64,000 nucleotides of DNA from Bradyrhizobium sp. LTSP885. Its GTDB lineage: Bacteria > Pseudomonadota > Alphaproteobacteria > Rhizobiales > Xanthobacteraceae. Location of the stretch: contig NZ_JYMT01000018.1 of NCBI RefSeq assembly GCF_000938305.1, positions 1-64,000 on the forward strand, in the 5' to 3' direction. The position numbers and the translations under genes are program-made. Positions 24,040 to 35,922 of the stretch are shown one piece after another. Each line of letters starts with the position of its first letter. Position 1 is the stretch's first letter. The notes beneath the pieces are model-generated. The model was not told the DNA's origin, searched no databases, and was given only the letters and a program-made list of their open reading frames with translations.

Positions 24040-25284
24040 ATGCCCTCGTCAACCCAAAATCCCCGTTCCGGCCGATTCCGACGTGTTATCGGCGGTATTG
24101 CGATCCTCGGCGCCCTCGCGGTGGCCGGTTCGATCACGACCGGCCGCTATTTTTATGCAGCCCAAGCGACCGGCGCTGCCGTGGCGCCTGAACCGGCGGT
24201 CCCGGTGACCGTTGCAGTCGTCCAGCCGCGCCCGACCACGCTGTTTGAGGAATTCTCGGGCCGGCTCGAAGCCGTGGACCGCGTCCAGCTCCGGCCGCGG
24301 GTTGCCGGTGCGATCCTGGCGACCAACTTTACCGAGGGGGCGCTGGTCAAGGCCGGCGATGTCCTGTTCAAGATCGATCCCGCGCCCTATGCGGCTGAGG
24401 TCGACAAGGCCCAGGCCCAGCTCGAGGCCGCAAAGGCCCGCGTCGTGTTCACCACCAGCGAGGTCGAGCGCGGCGCCGCGCTGGTCGGCAACAACGTGGT
24501 GACCAAGCGCGATTTCGACCAGCGCGACAATGCCAATCGCGAGGCGATTGCCAACGTCAAGGCGGCCGAGGCGACGCTGCAGACCGCCAACCTCAATCTC
24601 GACTACACCGAGGTGCGTGCGCCGGTCGATGGCCGGGTCGGCAAGATCGAGATCACCGTCGGCAATCTCGTCGCCGCAGGGACCGCGTCGCCGGTGCTGA
24701 CCTCGCTGGTGTCGGTCAACCCGATCTATGCGAGCTTTGACGCGGACGAAGAGGTGGTGCTGCGTGCCCTGAATTCGATCGCCGATGCCTCCGGCAAACG
24801 CGGCAATCTCGACCAGATCCCGGTCGAGATGGCGACCTCAGGCGGCACCAGCGCCAAGGGCCACATCCAGCTGATCGACAACCAGGTCAACGGCCAGAGC
24901 GGTACCATCCGCGTCCGCGCGGTGTTCCGTAACGACGACGGCCGGCTGATCCCCGGGCAGTTCGCGCGGGTGCGGATGGGCCAGCCGCAAGCGCAGACGC
25001 TGGTCATGATCGATGAACGCGCCGTTGGCACCGACCAGGACAAGAAGTTCGTCATGGTCGTCGGCGACGACAGCCGCGCGGTCTATCGGTCGGTGACGCT
25101 CGGCGGCGCGGTGGAGGGGCTTCGTATCGTGACTTCAGGCCTGAAACCGGGCGACCGCATCGTCGTCAACGGCCTGCAGCGCGTGCGCCCCGGCGCTCTC
25201 CTGAAGATGGAAATAGCCGAGATGGGCGCGCGCGGTATCCAGCGGGCATCCGCAGAGAACAACCAGCACACCGCGCAGCGCTGA
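24040..25284 (+). CDS. RND efflux periplasmic adaptor (AcrA/MexE type)
   Basis: Membrane fusion protein of 414 aa linking an inner-membrane RND pump to an outer-membrane channel. One N-terminal membrane segment (about residues 11-30) anchors it; no lipobox is seen. Lipoyl halves are visible at about residues 83-115 (LRPRVAGAILATNFTEGALVKAGDVLFKID) and 187-220 (APVDGRVGKIEITVGNLVAAG), with an alpha-helical hairpin between them. The C-terminal end is a beta-barrel and membrane-proximal domain (GLKPGDRIVVNGLQRVRPG). GGAG is seven bases upstream of the ATG. The partner pump gene follows 28 bases later; no channel gene is present. Confidence 0.93.
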   Translation: MPSSTQNPRSGRFRRVIGGIAILGALAVAGSITTGRYFYAAQATGAAVAPEPAVPVTVAVVQPRPTTLFEEFSGRLEAVDRVQLRPRVAGAILATNFTEGALVKAGDVLFKIDPAPYAAEVDKAQAQLEAAKARVVFTTSEVERGAALVGNNVVTKRDFDQRDNANREAIANVKAAEATLQTANLNLDYTEVRAPVDGRVGKIEITVGNLVAAGTASPVLTSLVSVNPIYASFDADEEVVLRALNSIADASGKRGNLDQIPVEMATSGGTSAKGHIQLIDNQVNGQSGTIRVRAVFRNDDGRLIPGQFARVRMGQPQAQTLVMIDERAVGTDQDKKFVMVVGDDSRAVYRSVTLGGAVEGLRIVTSGLKPGDRIVVNGLQRVRPGALLKMEIAEMGARGIQRASAENNQHTAQR

Positions 25285-25312
25285 GCATTCTGCTGCGCCT
25301 GGGGGCATCACC

Positions 25313-28495
<3,183 letters not shown>

Positions 28496-28508
28496 TGCCG
28501 CGAGCTAG

Positions 28509-28564
28509 AGCGTTTTCGAGCGAAGTGGGAACCGGTTCGCATGAAGAAAACGCGTCAAAACAAA
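28509..28564. repeat. intergenic repeat, family C (GCGTTTTCGAGCGAAGTG)
   Basis: A short dispersed element after the RND gene: GCGTTTTC at the left and GAAAACGC at the right form inverted ends around GAGCGAAGTGGGAACCGGTT. A close copy lies at 52314-52366. Both copies directly follow the stop codon of a plus-strand gene. Confidence 0.75.
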
Positions 28565-28567
28565 AAT

Positions 28568-28608
28568 CGAGAGCTTCAGTTCTGATTCCATCAGAACTGA
28601 AGCTCTCG
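28568..28608. terminator. perfect 19-bp hairpin after the RND operon
   Basis: Two arms of 19 bp (CGAGAGCTTCAGTTCTGAT and its exact complement) flank a 3-base centre TCC. It lies between the RND gene and a convergent small gene, 20 bases before the end of the latter. There is no T-run, so it may act as a bidirectional RNA end-protector or a Rho-linked terminator. Confidence 0.6.
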
Positions 28609-28628
28609 TTCATGAACTTCTCGAAAGG

Positions 28629-28847
28629 TCAGGCTGCAAGGTCGAGCAGCAATTGCGAGGAGCCGCGGACCAGCACCTTGCGGCCGGCAGGCGTTATCGC
28701 GAACGAATCGCCCCGCATCGCTACATAGCCGAGCGTAATCAGGCTTTCGACCGCAAACCGGCCCAGTTTTGAAGGGTTTTCCGCGGGAGCCCGCAACGCC
28801 TTCAAGGCATCCCACTGATCCGGCCTTAGTTCGAGTTCTTCGTTCAT
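28629..28847 (-). CDS. small conserved-type protein, possible winged-helix fold
   Basis: A 72-aa protein of unknown function. The sequence alternates predicted helices (RPDQWDALKALRAP, LGRFAVESLITLGYVAM) with a short wing-like C-terminal hairpin (GDSFAITPAGRKVL), which resembles the end of small winged-helix proteins. ATG 28847 is preferred (GGAG eleven bases upstream); a GTG four codons earlier is possible. No signal peptide. Its neighbours (efflux operon, catabolic SDR) give no clue. Confidence 0.6.
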   Translation of the reverse strand: MNEELELRPDQWDALKALRAPAENPSKLGRFAVESLITLGYVAMRGDSFAITPAGRKVLVRGSSQLLLDLAA

Positions 28848-29048
28848 TGGTCTTGGCACTCCAGGAATTCATAGGGTGCCAGATACCCAGCGCAGATGAA
28901 TTTCGTGCGACCACAACGAGTCAGGATTTCGATTTATGTGGACGCGCCGTCACATCGTCGTGTCATTGGAATGCTTCAAGTTTTTCGAATCATGAATGAC
29001 ATTGACGCGTGATGTCGTCACACAGGTTAACCTCACCTCTCACAGAGA

Positions 29049-29849
29049 TTAACCGCGCCGCACGCTGGCGCCGCCATCGACCGGCAACGTGACACCGGTG
29101 ATGAAATTGGCTTCGTCGGATGCGAGAAACAGTGCGGCGTTGGCGACGTCCCAGCCGGTGCCCATCTTGTGACGCAGCGGCACCTTGCTGTCGCGCTCGG
29201 CCTCGACCTCGGCGCGGCTCTTCTTGAACTCGCGGGCGCGGGTGTCGACCGCCATCGGCGTGTTCATCAGTCCGGGCAGGATCACGTTGGCGCGAATGCC
29301 GTATTGCGCATTCTGGTAGGCGAGCTGCTCAGTGAAGGCGATCATCGCCGATTTCGTCGCCTTGTAGGCCACGTAAGGATAGGTCGTGATCGCGGCCATC
29401 GACGAGATGTTGATGATGGAGCCGCGCTGCTGCTGCCGCATGATCGGGATGACATGCTTGGCGGCCAGGATACAGCTCTTCAGATTGATCGCGACGCAGC
29501 GATCGAACGCCTCCTCGGTGATGTCGAGCAATTCGGCGTCGCCGCCGGACAGGCTGACGCCGACATTGTTGTGCAGGATATCGACGCTGCCCCAACGCGT
29601 ATGCGCATCGGCCACCATGGCCTTGATGTCGGCATTTTTGGTGACGTCGGCCTTGAAGGCGACCGCGGCGCCGCCCTTGGCCGCGATCAGGTCAACCGTC
29701 TCCTGCGCCGAGTCCAGATTGTGATCGACGCACAGCACCTTGGCGCCCTCGCGCGCGAAGGTCAGCGCCGTGGCGCGGCCGTTGCCGATGCCCTCGCCGG
29801 GGCTCTGGCCGGCGCCGACGACGATGGCGACACGATCTTGCAGGCGCAT
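29049..29849 (-). CDS. SDR-family oxidoreductase
   Basis: Classical short-chain dehydrogenase of 266 aa. The cofactor motif is GAGQSPGEGIGNGRA (an extended variant of TGxxxGxG), followed by NNVGVS. Catalytic Ser is in INISSMAAIT and Tyr/Lys in YVAYKATKSAM. The C-terminus is the usual ITGVTLPVDGGAS. It starts one base after the stop of a carboxymuconolactone-decarboxylase-like gene and is third in a minus-strand unit with that gene and a MaoC-like gene, so it probably oxidises a hydroxy intermediate of a ring or acyl breakdown pathway. Confidence 0.9.
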   Translation of the reverse strand: MRLQDRVAIVVGAGQSPGEGIGNGRATALTFAREGAKVLCVDHNLDSAQETVDLIAAKGGAAVAFKADVTKNADIKAMVADAHTRWGSVDILHNNVGVSLSGGDAELLDITEEAFDRCVAINLKSCILAAKHVIPIMRQQQRGSIINISSMAAITTYPYVAYKATKSAMIAFTEQLAYQNAQYGIRANVILPGLMNTPMAVDTRAREFKKSRAEVEAERDSKVPLRHKMGTGWDVANAALFLASDEANFITGVTLPVDGGASVRRG

Positions 29850-29850
29850 C

Positions 29851-30405
29851 TCACTTTACTCCCGGTATTGGGTACTGCTGCAGTACCTCTTTGTATTGGG
29901 GCTCGTTGTCGATCTTCATCGTCGCGAGTACGCGGACCACGGCGCAATAGAACGCGATGGTCAGCACCAGATCGGTCATGTGCTCGTCGGAGAGGTGCGC
30001 CTTGATCTCGGCAAACGTCGCATCCGACATCGCGAGCTCGCGCACCATCTCACGGGCGCCTCTGAGGATTGCTTTCGCGAGCGGCTCGAGCTTCGACGGC
30101 TTGCCGTCGGTTTCCGCCATCAGGCCCTGGATGTCCTGGTCGGTGACGCCGAACTCCTTGCCGATCTTCACATGGTGGGTGAACTCGTATTCCGATTTCT
30201 CCAGCCAGCCGACCTGCAGGATCGCGAGCTCGCGCAAGCGCGGATCGAGCTTGCTCTTGAAACGGATATAGCCGCCGATGCCGTTGAAGGCGCGCGCCAT
30301 ATCAGGCGAATTGACCAAGAGCTTGTGCAGATTGGTGTTGCGCTTGAGCATGTCGCGATACTCAGGGGCGACCTGATCGGCTTCGAGATAGGGCAGGCGG
30401 GCCAT
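29851..30405 (-). CDS. carboxymuconolactone decarboxylase family protein
   Basis: An all-helical AhpD/CMD-like protein of 184 aa. The core segment LDPRLRELAILQVGWLEKSEYEFTHHVKIGKEFGV has the family layout (RLRELAIL, then a EYEFTHH-type His motif). The two catalytic Cys of AhpD peroxidoreductases (CXXC) are missing, so it is not an AhpD-type peroxidase; decarboxylase or another lyase activity is possible. It lies between a MaoC-like gene and an SDR gene and ends one base before the SDR start. Confidence 0.85.
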   Translation of the reverse strand: MARLPYLEADQVAPEYRDMLKRNTNLHKLLVNSPDMARAFNGIGGYIRFKSKLDPRLRELAILQVGWLEKSEYEFTHHVKIGKEFGVTDQDIQGLMAETDGKPSKLEPLAKAILRGAREMVRELAMSDATFAEIKAHLSDEHMTDLVLTIAFYCAVVRVLATMKIDNEPQYKEVLQQYPIPGVK

Positions 30406-30452
30406 TGTTGTTGTCCTTGGTTCGGCGGCTTGCGGGATGCGTGGCTGTTGGT

Positions 30453-31403
30453 TCAGCCGTAGAGCGCTTTGTACTCGCTGTCATAGTTGGCGTAGGACTG
30501 CTTCATGCTGGCGCCGTTGAGCAGCATGGTCGCGACCACAGTGTTGTCGGCATCGAACACGGTGGTGCGGACCCACATGCTCTCGGTGCGCTTGCTGCCG
30601 GAGAGTGCGACGACCTCGCGCTCGGCCCAATAGGTCTCGCCCGGGAACAACGGCCCGCGCAGCAGGCGGATCTCCTGATCGGCGAACAGTCCGACCGCAG
30701 GGCCACGGACCGGCAGCCGGTCCTCGCGCGCGCGATACTGGAACAGCACGCTCAGCATCTCCATCGGGATGATGGCGCGGCCCCAGGGATTATGCTCCTG
30801 CGAATAGTAGTTCGTGGGTTCGGTGATCACCTTCAGCTTGTCGGCCAGCGAAAACGGATAGAGGTCGCCCATGTTCTGGTCGAAATCCATTTTGATCGCC
30901 TGGCGCGGTGTCTTCATGCCGACCTTGATGTCGGCGAGGATGACCGGGTCGGTCAGCGGCTTCAATTCGCCGAGCCGGTGGCTGAGCGCGGTCTCCGTAC
31001 CGTCGCCGTCAATGGACGCGGTGCCGCGCAAGATCTCGATGCCGTCGCGCTTGATCATTCCGATCGCGCAGACGGTCTGGCCCGGTTTCGGCTTCTCGAT
31101 CTGGGCCTGCACCTCTTCGCCTTCGAAGACGGGGTTGCGGTAATGTGCGGACAGGCATCCGGTCATGAACCAGGCCCGGCCCCAGATCCGCTCGCACAGC
31201 GGCGCGAACTGGCTGAAGTGCGTGGGGCCCTCGATCGTCCCACCCTGGAAGCCGAGCTTCTTCGCGGTTGCATCGTCGTGAATCGAAGCGTGGGAGTCGT
31301 AGACTTGGGCCTGCAGCATCTGTTTCGGGCTGCGCCAGGGACCCACCAGCAGATTGTCGTTCTCCAGTATTTCCGTTGCGAACGCGGTTTCGACTGTAAT
31401 CAT
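30453..31403 (-). CDS. MaoC-like hot-dog hydratase/dehydratase family protein
   Basis: A 316-aa protein with a hot-dog fold of MaoC type. ATG 31403 is chosen because AAGGGAGACTAAGG lies just upstream; an open frame extends much further without a better start. The region DATAKKLGFQGGTIEGPTHFSQFAPL, ahead of HYRNPVFEGEEVQAQI, corresponds to the hydratase motif of the family, with His in GPTHFSQF. A second hot-dog-like half is likely in the C-terminal 150 residues (LFADQEIRLLRGPLFPGETYWAE). First gene of the minus-strand unit; it diverges from the large oxidoreductase gene. Confidence 0.75.
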   Translation of the reverse strand: MITVETAFATEILENDNLLVGPWRSPKQMLQAQVYDSHASIHDDATAKKLGFQGGTIEGPTHFSQFAPLCERIWGRAWFMTGCLSAHYRNPVFEGEEVQAQIEKPKPGQTVCAIGMIKRDGIEILRGTASIDGDGTETALSHRLGELKPLTDPVILADIKVGMKTPRQAIKMDFDQNMGDLYPFSLADKLKVITEPTNYYSQEHNPWGRAIIPMEMLSVLFQYRAREDRLPVRGPAVGLFADQEIRLLRGPLFPGETYWAEREVVALSGSKRTESMWVRTTVFDADNTVVATMLLNGASMKQSYANYDSEYKALYG

Positions 31404-31606
31404 CCTTAGTCTCCCTTTGACCGCCAAGGTTTCAAAGAAGCCGCCGTTCGGCAAGGGCTTGCGGACGCAACACCGAGATATGTGCTGCGGCCATGGAACA
31501 GGGCTGTTCATGCATAGCAAAACCAGTGCATGCTGATGCATGATCATGTGCAGATAATGAGACCGGTTCGGACCGGCGCGGCACATACGGGACGGGAGCC
31601 TGACTG

Positions 31607-34600
31607 ATGGCGTTGATGGAAGTTGGACTGGACGACAAGTACCGGTTAGACGCGAAACGAATCTTCCTCTCCGGCACCCAGGCGTTGGTCCGATTGCCCA
31701 TGTTGCAGCGCGAACGCGATCGCGCGCAGGGGCTGAACACCGCAGGCTTCATCTCCGGCTACCGCGGCTCGCCGCTCGGCATGTATGACCACGCGCTGTG
31801 GCGCGCGAAGTCTTTCCTGAAGGAGCACGACATCGCCTTCGTGCCGGGTCTCAATGAGGATCTGGCCGCGACCGCGGTGTGGGGCAGCCAGCAGGTCGGC
31901 ATGTTCCCGGGCGCCAAGGTCGATGGCGTGTTCGGCATCTGGTACGGCAAGGGTCCTGGCGTCGACCGCTCGCTCGATGCGCTCAAACATGCAAATTCCG
32001 CCGGCACCTCGCCCAATGGCGGCGTGATCGCGCTCGCCGGCGACGACCATGGTTGCCAGTCCTCGACCCTGGCCCATCAGAGCGAGCAGGTGTTCGCCTC
32101 GGCGCTGATGCCGGTGGTCAATCCAGCGACGCTGCAGGACTATCTCGACCTCGGCATTCTCGGATTTGCGTTGTCACGCTATTCGGGCTGCTGGGTCGGC
32201 TTCAAGGCGATCTCGGAGACGGTCGAAAGCTCGGCCTCGATCGTCAGTGATCCCGACCGCATCAAGATCATTATGCCTGACGATTTCGAAATGCCGCCGG
32301 GCGGCCTTTCGATCCGCTGGCCGGATCCGTCGCTCGAGGCGGAGCGGCGCCTGCACGGTCCGAAGATGGACGCCGTCGCCGCCTTCACCCGCGTCAATCG
32401 CTTCGACCGCATCGTGCTGGATTCGAAGCCGGCGCGGCTTGGCATCATGGCGACCGGCAAGGCCTATCTCGATCTGCGCCAGGCGCTCGCTGACCTCGGC
32501 ATCACGGACGCCGACGCGCAGGCGCTCGGCCTGCGCATCTACAAGGTGGCGCTGACCTGGCCGCTCGAACAGAGCGGCGCGCGGGCCTTCGCCGAGGGCT
32601 TGCAGGACGTGCTGGTGGTCGAGGAGAAGCGCGGCTTCATCGAGGACCAGCTGATCCGTATCCTCTACAACATGGACGCATCAAAGCGGCCATCGGTGGT
32701 CGGCAAGCGCGACGAGAGCGGCGCGACGTTGCTGCCGAGCGAAGGCGAGCTGACGCCGACCATGGTGGCGGCTGCCGTCGTGGCACGGTTGCGCAAGCTC
32801 GGTCACCGCAGCCCGATGCTGGAGCAGCGGCTTGCCAAGCTTGAGGCGTTCGACCGTCCGGCGGAAGGCACCGGTGCCGTCAAGCTGGCGCGCACGCCGT
32901 ATTTCTGCTCGGGCTGTCCGCACAACACCTCGACCAAGATTCCCGAGGGCAGCCGCGCGATGGCCGGCATCGGCTGCCACGGCATGGCGCTGTCGGTGCC
33001 GAACCGCCGCACTGCTACGATCTCGCATATGGGCGCGGAGGGCGTGAACTGGATCGGGCAGGCGCCCTTCACCGACGAACAGCACGTGTTCCAGAATCTC
33101 GGCGACGGCACCTACACCCATTCCGGACTCTTGGCACTGCGCGCGGCTGGGGCTGCCGGTGTCAACATCACCTACAAGATCCTCTACAATGACGCGGTCG
33201 CGATGACCGGCGGCCAGCCGGCCGAGGGCGGTTTTTCGGTGTCGCAGATCGCCCATCAAGTCGCGGCTGAGGGGACAAAACGGCTCGTGATCGTCTCCGA
33301 CGAACCGGACAAATATCCGGCAAACTATTTCCCCGCTGGTGTCACCGTGCATCATCGCCGCGAGCTCGATGCCGTGCAGCGCGAGCTGCGCGACATCAAG
33401 GGCCTGACCGTCCTGATCTACGACCAGACTTGTGCCGCCGAGAAGCGCCGCCGCCGCAAGCGCGGGCTCTATCCCGATCCGCCGAAGCGCGTCTTCATCA
33501 ACGAGCGTGTCTGCGAAGGCTGCGGCGACTGTTCGGTCGCGTCGAACTGCGTCTCGGTGCAGCCGCTGGAGACCGAGTTCGGTCGCAAGCGCCGCATCGA
33601 CCAGTCGAACTGCAACAAGGATTTCTCCTGCGTCGAAGGTTTCTGCCCAAGCTTCGTGATGGTGCAGGATCCCAAGCTGCGCAAGGCCGATCGCACCGCG
33701 GCCGATCCCAAGGCGTTGTTCGCCGATTTGCCGACGCCACCTGCAACTTCGCTCGCCGCTCCCTACAATATCCTGATCACCGGCATCGGCGGCACCGGTG
33801 TCATCACCATCGGTGCGCTGCTCGGCATGGCCGCGCACGTCCAGGGCCTGGCCTGTTCGACGCTCGACTTCACCGGTCTGTCGCAGAAGAACGGCGCCGT
33901 GATGAGCCATGTCCGGCTCGCGCCGGCCAGCGACATGCTCACGACTGTGCGCATCGCGCCCGGCAACGCCAATCTGATCCTCGGTTGCGATCTCGTCGTT
34001 GCCACCAGCGTTCCGGCGTTGAGCCGGGCCGAACGCGGTGTCACCCGCGCGGTCGTCAACGCCGATTTGCTGCCGACCGCAAGCTTCGTGATCGATCCGG
34101 ATATCGATTTCGAAGCCGGTGCTATGCGCGATGCGCTCAATGGCGCGATAACGCCTGGTGATCTCGACATTCTCGATGCCACAGGTCTCGCCACCGCACT
34201 GATGGGCGACAGCATTGCCACCAACTCATTCATGCTGGGCTTTGCCTTCCAGCGCGGCGCGATCCCGCTGTCGCTCGAAGCCATCCTGAAGGCGATCGAG
34301 CTCAACGGCGCAGCGATCGAGATGAACAAGACGGCGTTCTCGTGGGGCCGGCTTGCTGCGCACGATTTGCCGCGCGTTATCAGCGCCGCGCGCTTCAAGA
34401 GCGCAGGCGCTACGCCCGTGAAGCGGTCGCTGGACGAGGCAATCGCGCTTCGTGCCAAAACCCTCGTCGACTATCAGGACGAGGCTTACTCAAAGCGCTA
34501 TCTCGCCGACGTCGCGCGTGTGCGTGCCGCCGAGTCCGCGGCGGCTCCCGGCTCGCAGGACCTGACCGAGGCCTTCGCAAAGGGCCTGTTCAAGCTGATG

Positions 34601-35077
34601 GCCTACAAGGACGAGTACGAGGTCGCGCGGCTCTATTCCGATGGTGAGTTCGCGCGGGCGCTGAAGGAGCAATTCGAGGGCGATTCCGGGCTCAAGGTGC
34701 TGCTCGCGCCGCCACTGCTGGCGCAACGCGATCCCGTCACCGGGCATCTGCGGAAGCGCGAATTCGGCCCTTGGGTGTTCAAGTCGTTCGGTCTGCTGGC
34801 GCGGCTGAAGGGCTTGCGCGGCACCGCGTTCGACATCTTCGGCTACACCGCCGAGCGGAAGATGGAACGCGCGCTGCCGGTCGACTATGCGGCGATGATC
34901 CTGCGTCATCTCGACGGCAAGACGGTCGATCTGCCGCGCTTGACCGCGCTGGCCAGGACGGCCGATCTCGTGCGCGGCTATGGCCACATCAAGGAAGCCG
35001 GTGTTGCTCGCTACCGCGCCGAATGTGCGCGGCTGGAAAGCGCGATCGGCCAGCCGGTGGCGCAGGCGGCCGAGTAG
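31607..35077 (+). CDS. indolepyruvate:ferredoxin oxidoreductase family protein (fused IorA-IorB type)
   Basis: A fused 2-oxoacid:ferredoxin oxidoreductase of 1156 aa. Such enzymes decarboxylate aryl or branched 2-oxoacids to acyl-CoA with reduced ferredoxin. Regions in order: an N-terminal pyrimidine-binding part (GYRGSPLGMYD), CSGCPHNTS near 434, a thiamine-diphosphate part (GGIGCHGMAL-like, then LGDGTYTHSG, ILYNDAVAMTGGQ), a ferredoxin-like CEGCGDC...C cluster site near 635, a second Cys group near 668-676, an IorB-like gamma domain starting at GIGGTGVITIG (about 726), and a C-terminal helical tail. ATG 31607 has GGGAG upstream. It diverges from the MaoC/CMD/SDR unit. Confidence 0.93.
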   Translation: MALMEVGLDDKYRLDAKRIFLSGTQALVRLPMLQRERDRAQGLNTAGFISGYRGSPLGMYDHALWRAKSFLKEHDIAFVPGLNEDLAATAVWGSQQVGMFPGAKVDGVFGIWYGKGPGVDRSLDALKHANSAGTSPNGGVIALAGDDHGCQSSTLAHQSEQVFASALMPVVNPATLQDYLDLGILGFALSRYSGCWVGFKAISETVESSASIVSDPDRIKIIMPDDFEMPPGGLSIRWPDPSLEAERRLHGPKMDAVAAFTRVNRFDRIVLDSKPARLGIMATGKAYLDLRQALADLGITDADAQALGLRIYKVALTWPLEQSGARAFAEGLQDVLVVEEKRGFIEDQLIRILYNMDASKRPSVVGKRDESGATLLPSEGELTPTMVAAAVVARLRKLGHRSPMLEQRLAKLEAFDRPAEGTGAVKLARTPYFCSGCPHNTSTKIPEGSRAMAGIGCHGMALSVPNRRTATISHMGAEGVNWIGQAPFTDEQHVFQNLGDGTYTHSGLLALRAAGAAGVNITYKILYNDAVAMTGGQPAEGGFSVSQIAHQVAAEGTKRLVIVSDEPDKYPANYFPAGVTVHHRRELDAVQRELRDIKGLTVLIYDQTCAAEKRRRRKRGLYPDPPKRVFINERVCEGCGDCSVASNCVSVQPLETEFGRKRRIDQSNCNKDFSCVEGFCPSFVMVQDPKLRKADRTAADPKALFADLPTPPATSLAAPYNILITGIGGTGVITIGALLGMAAHVQGLACSTLDFTGLSQKNGAVMSHVRLAPASDMLTTVRIAPGNANLILGCDLVVATSVPALSRAERGVTRAVVNADLLPTASFVIDPDIDFEAGAMRDALNGAITPGDLDILDATGLATALMGDSIATNSFMLGFAFQRGAIPLSLEAILKAIELNGAAIEMNKTAFSWGRLAAHDLPRVISAARFKSAGATPVKRSLDEAIALRAKTLVDYQDEAYSKRYLADVARVRAAESAAAPGSQDLTEAFAKGLFKLMAYKDEYEVARLYSDGEFARALKEQFEGDSGLKVLLAPPLLAQRDPVTGHLRKREFGPWVFKSFGLLARLKGLRGTAFDIFGYTAERKMERALPVDYAAMILRHLDGKTVDLPRLTALARTADLVRGYGHIKEAGVARYRAECARLESAIGQPVAQAAE

Positions 35078-35215
35078 GGCGATCGGGCGGCCTGCGGGAA
35101 CTTTCCACTGAAGCCATGGTTGACTGGTAACCCTGCCCGCAGCATCGGTTGGATTTGCGCGGCCGGGTTCCTACATGATCGATGTTCCCTTTGAGTGATT
35201 TCAGGAGGCCGTTTC

Positions 35216-35647
35216 ATGGTCCTGAAAAGTGCTTTTGTTGCAACTGTTTGCACCGTGCTCCTGGCGTTGGGCGGCGTGGCGTTCGCTGACGAGTACCGAC
35301 CGAGCGAGTTCTTCGGCCTCGATCTGTCCACGGCCGTGCTGTCGCCGAAGCGGCTCGGTCCGTCGGCGCAGTTTGAGCCGGTGGCGGTCGAGGCGAATTC
35401 CGAGCGCCGCAATGACGCGCAGGTGAGCGTTGAGCCAAAGGTCGTGCAGCCGCAGGTCAAACCGCGAAAGCCGGTGCGCACGACCAGGGTGATGGCGCCG
35501 GTTGAGCAGCCGCGCAAGATCGCGCGCGTTCCCGCGCGTGCAAAGCTCGCGCGGCGGCATAACAACCCGCTCGATGCGGAAGCACGCGATATCCGGATCC
35601 AGACCTGGCCGTGCAAGTCTGGCGGTATCTGTGGCTGGCGGCGGTGA
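35216..35647 (+). CDS. exported small basic protein of unknown function
   Basis: A 143-aa protein with a Sec signal peptide (MVLKSAFVATVCTVLLALGGVAFA). ATG 35216 has a perfect AGGAGG seven bases upstream. The mature part begins DEYRPSEFFGLDLSTAVLSPKRLGP, is rich in Pro, Arg and Val (a region with repeated KPVR and RKIARVPARAKLARR), and ends with a Cys pair (CKSGGIC). No known domain is recognised. It is probably a periplasmic, lineage-specific protein. Confidence 0.75.
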   Translation: MVLKSAFVATVCTVLLALGGVAFADEYRPSEFFGLDLSTAVLSPKRLGPSAQFEPVAVEANSERRNDAQVSVEPKVVQPQVKPRKPVRTTRVMAPVEQPRKIARVPARAKLARRHNNPLDAEARDIRIQTWPCKSGGICGWRR

Positions 35648-35661
35648 CGCTCCTAGATTAG

Positions 35662-35801
35662 ACCCGTCATCCCCGCGCCAAGGCTTCGCCTTTGTCGCTG
35701 GAGGAGCGCGCTCTTGCGCGCGTCTCGAAGGATGCGCGGCCCCGATCTCGCGGTCGGGCCGTTCGCCCTTCGAGACGCGCGTTCCGCTGTCAGGGTGACG
35801 G
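35662..35801. repeat. long palindromic intergenic repeat, family E
   Basis: The outer ends CCCGTCATCC and GGGTGACGGG are inverted, and an inner perfect 15-bp pair (CGCGCGTCTCGAAGG at 35716-35730, CCTTCGAGACGCGCG at 35766-35780) flanks a GC-rich loop. The element fills most of the gap between the small exported protein and the PhoD gene. Confidence 0.75.
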
Positions 35802-35837
35802 GAATAATCAGGAGTGTGCGGTCTCAAACGTCACCGA

Positions 35838-35855
35838 GAGTCATCCCGCTGTCGT
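35838..35855 (+). promoter_or_regulatory. PHO-box-like site upstream of the PhoD gene
   Basis: GAGTCAT-CCCG-CTGTCGT has two half-sites (5 and 6 of 7 against CTGTCAT) with the correct 4-base spacer, followed after AAAA by a weaker third unit CCGTAAG in the same 11-base register. It lies 67 bases upstream of the PhoD ATG. Confidence 0.55.
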
Positions 35856-35892
35856 AAAACCGTAAGCCGGGAGTCAAGCAGCGCAGGCAAAA

Positions 35893-35915
35893 CCTTCGTC
35901 GTGATTCGACGAAGG
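35893..35915 (+). promoter_or_regulatory. leader hairpin covering the PhoD ribosome site
   Basis: CCTTCGTCG and CGACGAAGG form a perfect 9-bp stem with loop TGATT directly before the PhoD gene. The right arm includes GAAGG, the only Shine-Dalgarno-like sequence before ATG 35923. Folding would hide it and lower translation. Confidence 0.55.
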
Positions 35916-35922
35916 TCTTTCG

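Noticed and set aside
28591..28914. Alternative minus-strand frame overlapping the small gene at 28629
   Set aside because: Arg/Ser/Cys-rich translation without order; the 72-aa frame has balanced composition and a ribosome site.
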